From an uncultured Flavobacteriales bacterium (GTDB lineage: Bacteria; Bacteroidota; Bacteroidia; Flavobacteriales; Vicingaceae): a stretch of 15,245 nt of DNA. Made by a program: the position numbers and the translations under genes. Of this stretch, positions 1 to 8,025 are shown piece after piece. The notes below the pieces were generated by a model that did not search any database, was not told the origin of the DNA, and was given only the letters and a program-made list of their open reading frames with translations. The stretch spans positions 1 to 15,245 of the forward strand of contig CAJXFJ010000005.1 of NCBI GenBank assembly GCA_913052515.1. Direction: 5' to 3'. The stretch's first letter is position 1. Each line of letters opens with the position of its first letter.

Positions 1-2
1 TG

Positions 3-1679
3 GAACTAATACTAAGTTTAACGATATTGAAGAGGAATTTGCTTTTGGTCACTCAAATGATAGATTTAGAGCATCCAACCATTCTAGTGCTAAACATGAT
101 GGATATTGTTGAACGTAATAAGCAAAGTATTGATGTTAAAGGTCTAGAAAAAGAATTGGGAGTACCTATTGTTGCAATGAATGCAAGAATAGGAAAAGGT
201 TTAGATCAATTAAAAGAGCGCATTGCAAATTACACCTACCAAAAGGCTCCTAAAATAGTTGAAGAACACCAAAGTAAAGATCCTCTAAACAATACAGTAG
301 AGCGATTCAAACGTATCAAAAGTATTTTAGCAAAAACACTACAATCAGATGGACCAGCTAAAACGGCTGAAACCACCCGAAAGATTGACCAAGTTTTTAC
401 GCATTCAGTTTGGGGATTTGTCATTTTCCTTTTTATTCTCTTCCTAATATTTCAAGCCATTTTTTCTTGGTCCACCTACCCTATGGATTGGATTGAAAAC
501 GGCTTTCTAGTATTTGGAGAGTTCGTTTCTAATACTTTACCTGAAGGGATTTTAAATGATTTGATCGTTGAGGGAATCATTGCAGGTTTGGGCGGAATTG
601 TCATTTTTATTCCTCAAATCGCTTTGCTTTTTATGTTTATTGCCATTTTAGAAGACACCGGTTATCTATCAAGAGTAAGTTACTTAACAGATACTGTTTT
701 GAAGAAATTTGGCTTAAACGGACGGTCAATCATTCCACTCTTAGGTGGCGCAGCATGTGCTGTACCTGCTATTATGAGTGCCCGAACTATTAGCAACAAA
801 AAAGAACGACTACTTACCATATTTGTAACCCCACTCATTAGTTGTTCAGCTAGAATTCCTGTTTACACTTTGCTCATTGCCTTGGTTATCCCAGCTGAAA
901 AGCAGTTGTATGGGTTTAATTTACAAGGTGTAGTGATGATGGGACTTTACTTACTTGGTTTTTTTGCCGCACTCGGAACTGCTTTTCTACTAAAATATTG
1001 GGTTAAAACAGATGAACGAAGCCATTTCATTATGGAACTTCCCATTTACCGCATGCCTAGATGGAAAAATGTAGGCATGACGATTTACAATAAAGTCAAA
1101 GTATTTTTATTTGAAGCAGGTAAAATAATCATAGCTGTTTCCATTGTCTTATGGGTATTGTCTTCTTATGGTCCTGGAGACCAAATGGCTAAAATTGATC
1201 AGAAATATGAGAAAATTGAACTTCAATCTGAAGAAGACCTAGGCAAGAATCAAGGTCAAATTGCCAACGAAAAACTAGAAGCTTCTTACGCTGGGCACAT
1301 TGGGAAGTTTATCGAACCTGCCATTAAACCACTAGGATTTGATTGGAAAATTGGAATTTCCATCATCACCTCTTTTGCTGCTAGAGAAGTTTTTGTGGGC
1401 ACTATGGCAACCTTGTATAGCGTAGGGGATGAAGAAAATACAGCCTCGATTAAAGAAAAAATGGCGAGAGCTACCAATCCAACAACGGGTGAAAAAATAT
1501 ATACCAAAGCGACAGGTTATTCCCTACTAATATTCTATGCTTTTGCCTTACAATGCATGGCCACAGTAGCCATTGTAGTAAAAGAAACAGGCGGTTGGAA
1601 GTGGCCCATCATTCAATTGGTGTATATGGGCGCTTTAGCCTACTTTGCTAGCCTTTTGGTTTTTCAGCTGTTTTCATAA
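3..1679 (+). CDS. feoB: Ferrous iron transport protein B, 5'-truncated by window edge
   Basis: FeoB is the inner-membrane ferrous iron permease with a cytoplasmic N-terminal GTPase domain. The frame is open back to base 3, so the start lies outside the window; the TTG at 27 is only an in-frame codon, not a believable start. Visible are the end of the G domain (G4-like NMMD at bases 93-104, G5-like NARIGKG near 180-200), then several hydrophobic segments. The first Gate region reads GAACAVPAIMSAR (about 747-785), followed by ISCSARIPVYT; both carry the Cys residues usual in FeoB gates. The second Gate region includes FAAREVFVGT. The C-terminus is hydrophobic, ending FQLFS. Full FeoB proteins are near 700 residues, so roughly the first 140 are missing. 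At the left edge, SLTILKRN stands where relatives usually read close to DASNLKRN. feoA would be expected upstream, out of view. The TAA is followed immediately by the next ATG. Confidence 0.96.
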   Translation, partial: ELILSLTILKRNLLLVTQMIDLEHPTILVLNMMDIVERNKQSIDVKGLEKELGVPIVAMNARIGKGLDQLKERIANYTYQKAPKIVEEHQSKDPLNNTVERFKRIKSILAKTLQSDGPAKTAETTRKIDQVFTHSVWGFVIFLFILFLIFQAIFSWSTYPMDWIENGFLVFGEFVSNTLPEGILNDLIVEGIIAGLGGIVIFIPQIALLFMFIAILEDTGYLSRVSYLTDTVLKKFGLNGRSIIPLLGGAACAVPAIMSARTISNKKERLLTIFVTPLISCSARIPVYTLLIALVIPAEKQLYGFNLQGVVMMGLYLLGFFAALGTAFLLKYWVKTDERSHFIMELPIYRMPRWKNVGMTIYNKVKVFLFEAGKIIIAVSIVLWVLSSYGPGDQMAKIDQKYEKIELQSEEDLGKNQGQIANEKLEASYAGHIGKFIEPAIKPLGFDWKIGISIITSFAAREVFVGTMATLYSVGDEENTASIKEKMARATNPTTGEKIYTKATGYSLLIFYAFALQCMATVAIVVKETGGWKWPIIQLVYMGALAYFASLLVFQLFS

Positions 1680-2282
1680 ATGTCGAAAGTTTTATTGAAA
1701 TACATTCCTGAAGAAGCTCTTCCTCTGGTTGCAGAATGGCTCAAAAAATACCATTTACACCTCAGAATAAGCAAAAGCAGAAAAACCAAACTTGGCGATT
1801 TTAGACCGGCTTATCAAGGAAAACCAGCTAGAATCTCAGTGAATGGCGACTTAAATCCATTTCATTTTATCATTACTTTAACACATGAGGTAGCTCATGC
1901 TGCTGTATGGGAAAAACACAAACGAAAGGCCTTACCACACGGCCTAGAATGGCAAAATACCTATGCAGAAATGTTGAACCAAATGAGGCAGATTGTTGAT
2001 TTTCCAGAGCAGGTCCAAAAGGCACTTCAACAGCATTTATATCGTCCGAAGGCTTCTAGTTGTAGCGACCCTATTTTGTACAAAGCACTAAAAAGTATTG
2101 ACCAACCAAATGACCTTCAATTACTCGAAGAGCTTAAAGAAGGCAGTTACTTTAGCTTTCACGAAAGCAGACATTTTAAAAAAGGAAAAAAACGAAGAAC
2201 ACGTTTTGAATGCATAGATTTAAACAACAAACGGCTTTATCTGATTAGTGGATTGGCTGAAGTAAAGCTTATAGAAAAGTGA
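1680..2282 (+). CDS. SprT-like zinc metalloprotease domain protein
   Basis: This 200-residue protein has an SprT/Spartan-type metalloprotease core. The zinc motif HEVAH lies at residues 69-73 and a probable third ligand, H87, sits in PHGLEW, as in the family pattern HExxH...HGxxW/F. E70 would be the catalytic base. Eukaryotic relatives (Spartan) cleave DNA-protein crosslinks; the role of bacterial SprT proteins is poorly defined, so no substrate is claimed. The C-terminal half is basic (KKGKKRRTRF near 167-176) and has only isolated Cys residues, so the paired-CxxC zinc ribbon of classical SprT is missing. The ATG directly follows the feoB TAA with no gap, so translation is probably coupled to feoB. 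It ends in TGA, the only UGA among the 13 complete genes here. Cytoplasmic: no signal peptide. Confidence 0.88.
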   Translation: MSKVLLKYIPEEALPLVAEWLKKYHLHLRISKSRKTKLGDFRPAYQGKPARISVNGDLNPFHFIITLTHEVAHAAVWEKHKRKALPHGLEWQNTYAEMLNQMRQIVDFPEQVQKALQQHLYRPKASSCSDPILYKALKSIDQPNDLQLLEELKEGSYFSFHESRHFKKGKKRRTRFECIDLNNKRLYLISGLAEVKLIEK

Positions 2283-2328
2283 TTTTTTCCTTTCGTGTAT
2301 AATGGAGGAATCAGACTTTGTAAATCAC

Positions 2329-2336
2329 TACTTTTG
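2329..2336 (+). promoter_or_regulatory. Possible -7 element upstream of manC (TACTTTTG)
   Basis: TACTTTTG matches the Bacteroidota -7 consensus TAnnTTTG at all six fixed positions and lies 21 nt before the manC ATG, leaving a short leader. There is no TTTG at the usual 17-23 nt upstream; the nearest TTTG (2317-2320) is only 8 nt away. It may give manC its own promoter in the 75-base gap after the SprT-like gene. The match is short and could be chance. Confidence 0.3.
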
Positions 2337-2357
2337 AAAACCAAACAAAGAAGAAAA

Positions 2358-3437
2358 ATGGAACGTAAGAACAACTATTGTGTGATCATGGCAGGAGGTA
2401 TTGGCAGTAGATTTTGGCCAATGAGCAGAACACAATTTCCAAAACAGTTTATCGATATATTAGGAACCGGTCAAACGCTTATTCAGCAAACTTTTGACCG
2501 CTTGGAGAAGTTGGTTCCCAAAGAGAATATTTTAATTGTTACAAATGAATTATACAAACAATTAGTAATTGACCAATTGGGCGTTGCAGAAGATCAAGTT
2601 CTGTGTGAACCAAGTAGAAGAAATACAGCACCTTGCATTGCTTTTGCTAATTATAAAATTGCCAAGCAAAATCCCAATGCAAACATCATTGTAGCACCTG
2701 CTGATCATTTGATTTTAAAGGAGCAAAAGTTTGTTGAGGTCATGGAAAAAGCCTTGAGTTTTACGGCTGAAAATGATGCTTTGGTAACCCTTGGAATTAG
2801 TCCGAGTAGACCGGATACTGGATACGGTTACATTCAATTTGACGATAGCGACGATGCTGACATTAAGAAAGTAAAAACCTTTACTGAAAAACCCGATTTA
2901 GAATTAGCCAAGCAGTTTTTAGAAAGTGGTGACTTTAGCTGGAATTCTGGCATGTTTATTTGGAGTTTAGCTTCAATCAACAAAGCCTTTGAAAATTTAC
3001 TCCCAGAAATGGATAGCCTTTTTAAAGAGCAAAAAGATGCATTTCATACCGCTGATGAAACGGAAGCCATTGAACAAATTTATTCTGTTTGTAAGAGTAT
3101 TAGTATAGATTATGGCATTATGGAAAAATCTGAAAATGTTTACGTGATAAGCGCAGACATTGGTTGGTCAGATTTGGGAACATGGGGGTCTATTTACACA
3201 CATCTAGACCATGATGACCATAGAAATGCTGTAGTTGGTAAAAATGTAATGCTCTATGATTCGGAAGATTGCATAGTAAGTGTTCCTAAAGACAAATTAG
3301 TAGTCCTCCAAGGATTGAAGGACTACATCGTTGTTGAAGCTCATGACACTTTGTTGGTTTGCAAAAAAGAAGATGAGCAAAAAATCAAAGAATTTGTTAC
3401 AGATATAAAGCTTAATAAAGGAGAGAAATTTGTTTAG
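2358..3437 (+). CDS. manC: Mannose-1-phosphate guanylyltransferase
   Basis: The enzyme makes GDP-mannose and pyrophosphate from mannose-1-phosphate and GTP in the cytoplasm, supplying polysaccharide, lipopolysaccharide and glycoprotein synthesis. The nucleotidyltransferase signature spans residues 11-31 (MAGGIGSRFWPMSR then TQFPKQF), with the pyrophosphorylase G-G-x-G-x-R core and K29. Further family motifs are PADH (114-117), PDTGYGYI (152-159), FTEKP (175-179), WNSGMF (195-200) and DIGWSDLGTW. At 359 residues it is the single-domain form without the C-terminal phosphomannose isomerase domain. I chose the ATG at 2358 over an in-frame GTG at 2295, because the GTG would add 21 unconserved-looking residues and translation from 2358 begins just before the catalytic loop. 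The final codons lie in a stem shared with the convergent SulP gene, 8 bp away. Confidence 0.95.
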   Translation: MERKNNYCVIMAGGIGSRFWPMSRTQFPKQFIDILGTGQTLIQQTFDRLEKLVPKENILIVTNELYKQLVIDQLGVAEDQVLCEPSRRNTAPCIAFANYKIAKQNPNANIIVAPADHLILKEQKFVEVMEKALSFTAENDALVTLGISPSRPDTGYGYIQFDDSDDADIKKVKTFTEKPDLELAKQFLESGDFSWNSGMFIWSLASINKAFENLLPEMDSLFKEQKDAFHTADETEAIEQIYSVCKSISIDYGIMEKSENVYVISADIGWSDLGTWGSIYTHLDHDDHRNAVVGKNVMLYDSEDCIVSVPKDKLVVLQGLKDYIVVEAHDTLLVCKKEDEQKIKEFVTDIKLNKGEKFV

Positions 3438-3448
3438 TATCTCCTTTA
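3416..3448. terminator. Stem-loop shared by the manC and SulP 3' ends
   Basis: TAAAGGAGA at 3416-3424 is the exact reverse complement of TCTCCTTTA at 3440-3448, giving a 9-bp stem with a 15-nt loop. The left arm is inside the last codons of manC and the right arm covers the last codons of the SulP gene, so either transcript could form it. There is no good U-run on either side and the GC content is modest, so it is a weak candidate for a bidirectional terminator. Confidence 0.3.
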
Positions 3449-5002
3449 ATAATCCGCTTCTCGGTATTTAATTTTTCCTGTTTTAACTGTTACTTTAATG
3501 CCCTTTTCTTCGGCAATTGTTTTACTAAAATTGCCAATAATTTCGAGTACATCGTAGTCTACTCTTACTGAATCAGTCATGTCAATTTCTACTTCAGTAT
3601 TAGCTTCAATCTTATTTAGCTCTTGCTGAATGGCCGCTTTATTTAGGAATGAAACTTCTTCAGACAATTTCATCTGAATTTTATTTCCACCTTGATCGCT
3701 CTCTTTTTTATGTAAGAAGAAAGAATTCTGGAAGTTATCCAACAAAATCATAAACATGGCTACTCCAACTCCTAGACCGATACCAATTAGCAAATCAGTA
3801 AAAACAATACCCAAAATGGTAATAACAAAAGGTAGAAATTGTTTTGGCCCAAGGCTATACATTTTCTGAAACAAACTAGGTTTAGCTAATTTAAATCCTA
3901 CCACAAAAAGCACACTCGCTAATACGGCAAGTGGCACATAATTGAGCACCTTAGGAATTAGAATAACACTAAACAGCAATAAAAAGCCATGAATAATAGC
4001 CGACATTTTTGTTTTTCCACCAGATTGAATATTAGCTGAACTTCGTACAATCACTTGGGTAACTGGCAAACCTCCAATTAAGCCAGAAACCATGTTTCCG
4101 GCCCCTTGAGCTAATAGTTCTCTATTAGTTGGTGTCACTCTTTTCTTAGGATCTAACTTATCGGTAGCTTCTACACTTAATAAAGTTTCTAAACTAGCCA
4201 CTACTGCAATTGTAATGGCTACTACATAAATCTGTGGATTTCCAAGCTGACTAAAATCTGGCAAGGTAAACTGCCCAAAAAAGGAACTCATGCTTTCGGC
4301 TACTGGTACACTCACCAAATGACCTTTTTCAATCGCCCACTCTGGGAAATAAGCGGAAGTTACAATTTGGTAGATGATACCAAAGGCAACCGCAACAATT
4401 GGCCCTTGAATAATGGTAAAAACCTTTGCTTTCTTCATCAATACTTTTTCCCAAAAAATGAGAATAAACAAGGCAACAACTGATACCAATAAGGCAGGAG
4501 GTGAAATATAATCTAGCATATTAATTAGCTCCGAAAAGGTATTTTCCCCATCTGGTTGAGAAAAGCCTAAATCACCTTCATAGTCCGCATCGTAACCAAA
4601 TGCATGTGGAATTTGCTTTAAAATAATAATGATTCCAATACCACTTAGCATTCCTTTAATCACAGATGACGGAAAATAGTAGCCGATTATTCCTGCTCTT
4701 AAAACACCTAAAATAATCTGTAATAAACCGCCAATCATAACGGCCAATAAAAAGGTTTCATAGGCTCCTAAATCTTGAATGGCATTCAATACAATAACGG
4801 CTAGTCCAGCAGCGGGTCCACTCACTCCTAAAGCGGATCCACTAAATATCCCCACTACAATTCCTCCAACAATACCGGCTATTAAACCAGAAAAAAGTGG
4901 TGCTCCACTTGCTAATGCAATTCCTAAACAAAGCGGAATTGCAACAAAAAATACAACTATACTCGCTGGTAAGTCATTTTTTAGATTTTTAAATAAATCC
5001 AT
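3446..5002 (-). CDS. SulP family inorganic anion permease with STAS domain
   Basis: This 518-residue inner-membrane protein belongs to the SulP/SLC26 family, which moves sulfate, bicarbonate or related anions. The membrane domain fills residues 10-425, beginning NDLPASIVVFFVAIPLCLGI and including the family-typical SLETLLSVEATDKLDP (270-285) and PVTQVIVRSSANIQSGGKT (313-331). A soluble STAS domain follows (about 441-515) with EIDMTDSVRVDYDVLEI, the usual loop where regulatory contacts occur. The start is secure because MDLFKNLKND matches the usual beginning. The substrate cannot be read from sequence; relatives in this phylum are often called sulfate or bicarbonate transporters, and no carbonic anhydrase or sulfur gene lies next to it here. 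It is last in a co-directional series after fumC, the lipoprotein and the 107-residue gene. Its start codon lies in an 11-bp inverted repeat. Confidence 0.93.
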   Translation of the reverse strand: MDLFKNLKNDLPASIVVFFVAIPLCLGIALASGAPLFSGLIAGIVGGIVVGIFSGSALGVSGPAAGLAVIVLNAIQDLGAYETFLLAVMIGGLLQIILGVLRAGIIGYYFPSSVIKGMLSGIGIIIILKQIPHAFGYDADYEGDLGFSQPDGENTFSELINMLDYISPPALLVSVVALFILIFWEKVLMKKAKVFTIIQGPIVAVAFGIIYQIVTSAYFPEWAIEKGHLVSVPVAESMSSFFGQFTLPDFSQLGNPQIYVVAITIAVVASLETLLSVEATDKLDPKKRVTPTNRELLAQGAGNMVSGLIGGLPVTQVIVRSSANIQSGGKTKMSAIIHGFLLLFSVILIPKVLNYVPLAVLASVLFVVGFKLAKPSLFQKMYSLGPKQFLPFVITILGIVFTDLLIGIGLGVGVAMFMILLDNFQNSFFLHKKESDQGGNKIQMKLSEEVSFLNKAAIQQELNKIEANTEVEIDMTDSVRVDYDVLEIIGNFSKTIAEEKGIKVTVKTGKIKYREADY

Positions 5003-5086
5003 TGCTTAAAATGTTTTGTCCTCAATTTTTGTATTAAGGACTAAATGAAAAAAGTAATTAATAATTTGATGAATATTTAAGCAATG
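5000..5086 (-). promoter_or_regulatory. Nested inverted repeats spanning the gap before the SulP start codon
   Basis: CATTGCTTAAA (5000-5010) is the perfect reverse complement of TTTAAGCAATG (5076-5086). In the minus-strand RNA the downstream arm ends with the AUG of the SulP gene and the upstream arm holds the last two sense codons and stop of the 107-residue gene. Within the enclosed loop, minus-strand GTCCTTAA pairs with TTGAGGAC (5018-5041) as an 8-bp stem with one G-U pair and an 8-nt loop. No U-run follows, so it does not look like a terminator. The fold could hide the SulP start codon until the upstream gene is translated. That function is inferred. Confidence 0.4.
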
Positions 5087-5400
5087 TACTCTGGAGGAGG
5101 GGTAGCCACTTCTATAAAATCAAAATCCCATTTTTGATAATACCTATGAAAAGCCGTTAAATGCCTAGCGCTATATTGTATTTCTAAGAAGTTCTCAGCT
5201 TGTTTTTCAAAAGCCTCTTTAACTTCTTTCACTTCATTGTTCGAGGTTTCGTTTTCCTCTTCCTGGGTAGCCACATTGATTGTAATTCGCTGTTCACCTA
5301 ATAAGTTTGTGAAATAAGACAAACTTTGGATAGCAGACAAGCCAAAAAAAGTGAAGGTGGAAACCAACAACATCAGATATGTCTTTGTAATGAACTTCAT
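5077..5400 (-). CDS. Small exported or membrane-anchored protein of unknown function, C-terminal PPPEYIA
   Basis: I do not recognise this 107-residue protein. It starts with a basic N-region (MKFITKTY) and a hydrophobic stretch to about residue 30 (LMLLVSTFTFFGLSAI), which could be an uncleaved anchor or a signal peptide. A strongly acidic middle follows (EEENETSNNEVKEVKEAFEK, about 47-66), probably helical, then an aromatic-rich segment (FHRYYQKWDFDFIEV) and the terminus TPPPEYIA. Short exported Bacteroidota proteins ending in a proline triplet are known, for example the HYC_CC_PP group, but the His-Cys and Cys-Cys hallmarks of that group are absent here. It sits 59 bp after the BNR lipoprotein gene and 74 bp before the SulP gene on the same strand, so co-transcription is plausible. 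Its stop codon lies in the arm that can pair with the SulP start. Confidence 0.75.
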   Translation of the reverse strand: MKFITKTYLMLLVSTFTFFGLSAIQSLSYFTNLLGEQRITINVATQEEENETSNNEVKEVKEAFEKQAENFLEIQYSARHLTAFHRYYQKWDFDFIEVATPPPEYIA

Positions 5401-5459
5401 CGTTTTGCTGCCTTTTGAATAGCTCGACTAAGTTACATCTTTAGAAGAAAAAGAGCGAA

Positions 5460-6494
5460 TTATGGTTTAATAAATGAAATGCGATAAATTTCCCCTTTTG
5501 AACCTGCTGCCCATAAAGTTGAAGAATTGGGAGAAAATTGAGCCGTATTTATATTCACATCACTTCTTTTAGACCAACTTAGCCCATCATCTGCAGAAAG
5601 CTCAATACCATTGGTTCCTGCTGCTAACCACAACTTTAAAAAAGAAGAATAAGTTACAATTGACCGATAACCGTGAACTTCTCCACCCTTGGTCCAACTT
5701 TTTCCTTGGTCTTTAGAAATGACTACTTGATAGCTAGAATCTACTTTGGCATAGTCACCACCAACCGCAATAATAGAAGTGCCTCCTTGCGCAATCGAAT
5801 AGATTCCTCGACTCGACTTACCTCCCCCAAAATTGGTATTGTTGGCTTGCCAAACATTTCCTTTCGGTGAAGTAAATACACGACTCTTCTCTCCTCCCAA
5901 ACCAATGACATAACTTCCTTTTCTTGATGTGGTAATGCAAGAACCAGAGGCCGCAAAGCCATTCTCCAAATTAAGTGGCTTGGGCATATTATCACAGCTT
6001 ATACGCTTCCAACTTTGACCAGCATCTAAGGTTTGTAAAATTAAATGGCAATCTCCTAGTCGATCGCCAAATATGATTCCTTGTTTTTTATTTTTAAAAT
6101 GAACTGAATTCATAAATGCTGTTGAATCCTTGTTTTCATGAACCAAAATCCAAGTTTCTCCAGCATTTTTTGTTTTGTAGACTCGAGAAGGAAAACCAGC
6201 ACTTACAACTATTGCTTCTTCTGCTGAAAATGCATGCACATCTCTAAAGTCAAGCGAATCTTGATCGGGAGCAGAAATTAACTTCCATCCCTTTCCCCCA
6301 TTTTTAGTTTGCAAAATGGTTCCATTGGCTCCACTCAACCAAACGATGTTTGAATCAACAACAGAGATTCCACGTAAACTATTTGTTGTTGGTGAATTCT
6401 GTTTTTCAATTTTTAATTCATACTCTTTGATTGGCACAAACTTTTGACCACAACTAAAACTGAAAATAAGTAACAAAATAACAATTGATCGCAT
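5460..6494 (-). CDS. BNR/Asp-box repeat (Ycf48-like) beta-propeller lipoprotein
   Basis: The 344-residue protein has a short hydrophobic leader ending in a Cys (MRSIVILLLIFSFSCGQ, C15), which suits a lipoprotein signal peptide although the residues before Cys are a loose lipobox match. The rest is built of beta-propeller repeats marked by Asp-box-like motifs: TKNGGKGW (63-70), TKNAGETW (108-115), TLDAGQSW (155-162), SKDQGKSW (260-267) and SADDGLSW (300-307). The fold resembles the Ycf48/Hcf136 and sialidase-like group. In non-photosynthetic Bacteroidota these proteins have no firm function, and annotations as oxidoreductase or photosystem factor should not be trusted. It is probably attached to the outside of a membrane. 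The start is fixed by the signal peptide. A terminator hairpin lies directly upstream, its U-tract touching the ATG, so expression depends on read-through or on a promoter I could not find. Confidence 0.88.
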   Translation of the reverse strand: MRSIVILLLIFSFSCGQKFVPIKEYELKIEKQNSPTTNSLRGISVVDSNIVWLSGANGTILQTKNGGKGWKLISAPDQDSLDFRDVHAFSAEEAIVVSAGFPSRVYKTKNAGETWILVHENKDSTAFMNSVHFKNKKQGIIFGDRLGDCHLILQTLDAGQSWKRISCDNMPKPLNLENGFAASGSCITTSRKGSYVIGLGGEKSRVFTSPKGNVWQANNTNFGGGKSSRGIYSIAQGGTSIIAVGGDYAKVDSSYQVVISKDQGKSWTKGGEVHGYRSIVTYSSFLKLWLAAGTNGIELSADDGLSWSKRSDVNINTAQFSPNSSTLWAAGSKGEIYRISFIKP

Positions 6495-6519
6495 AAAAAA
6501 TCCCGCATTTAGCGGGATT
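6495..6519 (-). terminator. Rho-independent terminator of fumC
   Basis: On the minus strand AATCCCGC pairs perfectly with GCGGGATT (8 bp; arms 6512-6519 and 6499-6506) around a 5-nt loop, followed by a tract of six T (6500-6495; two of its bases also count in the stem). This is the only textbook intrinsic terminator in the window. It lies 27 bp after the fumC stop, and the T tract runs straight into the ATG of the lipoprotein gene (6494-6492). Confidence 0.88.
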
Positions 6520-6546
6520 AAGTTAAGCTATTTTCAGTATTAATTT

Positions 6547-7947
6547 TTACTTCAAAGTACCAATCATTTTCATAGGATCTACCCATTCATCAAATTGATC
6601 TTCGGTTAAGTAACCCAAGTTTACTGCTTCTTCTTTCAGAGTTGTCCCATTTTCATGAGCCGTTTTAGCAATTTTTGAAGCTTTATCGTAGCCAATGTGT
6701 GTATTCAGTGCCGTCACCAACATTAAAGAATTATTCAAATTCTCTTTAATGTTCTTTTCGTTTGGCTCGATTCCTACCGCACAATTATCATTGAAAGAAA
6801 CACAGGCATCACCGATTAAACGCGCTGATTCTAATAAATTTTTCGCCATCATGGGTTTGAAAACGTTTAACTCAAAGTGACCATTCATACCACCTGCAGC
6901 CACAGCCATGTCATTACCAATTACTTGAGCACATACCATGGTTATCGCCTCAGCTTGAGTTGGATTAACTTTTCCTGGCATAATTGAAGAACCAGGCTCA
7001 TTGGCAGGAATGTTTAATTCTCCAATGCCACAACGTGGTCCTGAAGCCAACAAACGAATATCGTTGCCAATTTTCATTAAGCTAACAGCCAATTGCTTTA
7101 AAGCTCCATGCGTTTCAACAATGGCATCATGTGCCGCCAATGCTTCAAATTTGTTCTCAGCCGATTTAAAAGGCAAGCCAGTAAATTCAGCAATGTAATC
7201 AGCAACTTTATTTGCATAACCTTCAGGCGTATTAATTCCTGTTCCTACGGCAGTGCCTCCTAAAGCAATCTCAGAAAGGTGATCTAAAGTGTTTCTCAAG
7301 GCTTTTAAACCATGGTCTAATTGCGACACATATCCTGAAAGCTCTTGACCAACCGTAAGTGGTGTAGCATCCATCAAATGGGTTCTACCAATTTTTACCA
7401 CATTCATAAAAGCCTCTGACTTGGCTTTTAAAGTATCGCGTAATTTTTCTACTCCGGGTATAGTCGTTTCAACCACCATTTTGTAGCAAGCAATGTGCAT
7501 TCCGGTTGGAAAAGTATCGTTTGAAGATTGAGACTTATTCACATCGTCATTCGGATGGATAAAGCGCTCTCCTTCTCCTAACTTATTGCCTTGCAATACA
7601 TGAGCTCGGTTTGCAATTACTTCATTGGTATTCATATTTGATTGGGTACCTGAACCAGTTTGCCAAACCACCAATGGAAATTGATCGTCCAATTTACCTG
7701 CTAATATTTCATCGCAAACTTGACCAATTAAATCTCTCTTTTCAGTTGGTAAAACACCTAATTCCGCATTGGTGTAGGCAGCTGCTTTTTTTAAGTAGGC
7801 AAAACCTCGTACAATTTCTAAAGGCATTTGCTGCTTGCTATCGCCAATTTTAAAGTTATTTCTAGAGCGCTCTGTTTGTGCTCCCCAGTATTTTTCGGCA
7901 GGAACTTGAACATCTCCCAAACTATCTTTTTCAATTCTGTACTCCAT
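6547..7947 (-). CDS. fumC: Class II fumarate hydratase
   Basis: Fumarase C interconverts fumarate and L-malate in the TCA cycle without an iron-sulfur cluster, as a cytoplasmic homotetramer. At 466 residues it is normal length. The substrate-binding segment [10 protein letters not shown] is at 97-106, the catalytic His corresponds to H190 in [10 protein letters not shown], and the superfamily signature [10 protein letters not shown] (319-328) contains the catalytic serine S320 in its mobile loop. These features separate it from argininosuccinate lyase and adenylosuccinate lyase; aspartate ammonia-lyase is the closest alternative, but overall similarity favours FumC. It starts 78 bp from a divergent small gene, and this gap should hold both promoters, although I found no convincing -7 element on the fumC side. 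A strong terminator follows it, so it is probably transcribed mostly alone. Confidence 0.96.
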   Translation of the reverse strand: MEYRIEKDSLGDVQVPAEKYWGAQTERSRNNFKIGDSKQQMPLEIVRGFAYLKKAAAYTNAELGVLPTEKRDLIGQVCDEILAGKLDDQFPLVVWQTGSGTQSNMNTNEVIANRAHVLQGNKLGEGERFIHPNDDVNKSQSSNDTFPTGMHIACYKMVVETTIPGVEKLRDTLKAKSEAFMNVVKIGRTHLMDATPLTVGQELSGYVSQLDHGLKALRNTLDHLSEIALGGTAVGTGINTPEGYANKVADYIAEFTGLPFKSAENKFEALAAHDAIVETHGALKQLAVSLMKIGNDIRLLASGPRCGIGELNIPANEPGSSIMPGKVNPTQAEAITMVCAQVIGNDMAVAAGGMNGHFELNVFKPMMAKNLLESARLIGDACVSFNDNCAVGIEPNEKNIKENLNNSLMLVTALNTHIGYDKASKIAKTAHENGTTLKEEAVNLGYLTEDQFDEWVDPMKMIGTLK

Positions 7948-8025
7948 GTGAATTAGATTTTATTTTTTGATTCGTTATTTGCGGTAATTTATGCGTAAAA
8001 TTGCAGAGAAATTTTATTCAAAGCT

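Noticed and set aside
3..26. Possible frameshift at the left edge of feoB, where SLTILKRN differs from the usual DASNLKRN
   Set aside because: The other frames read nothing FeoB-like there and only a few codons are visible, so divergence or edge effects explain it as well.
27..95. TTG at 27 as the start of feoB
   Set aside because: The frame is open to the window edge and the residues before it belong to the FeoB G domain; the real start is upstream, outside the window.
1286..1507. Antisense open frame of 73 codons within feoB
   Set aside because: It lies opposite the well-conserved feoB coding region and has no recognisable protein character; a shadow frame. The same applies to other antisense frames inside fumC, prfB, recQ, SulP and the transporter.
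2295..2357. GTG at 2295 as the manC start
   Set aside because: It would add 21 residues before the normal nucleotidyltransferase beginning; the ATG at 2358 fits the family better and follows a -7-like element.
5741..5995. Overlapping 84-codon frame inside the BNR lipoprotein gene
   Set aside because: Same-strand alternate frame within a clear repeat protein; low-complexity composition and no start context.
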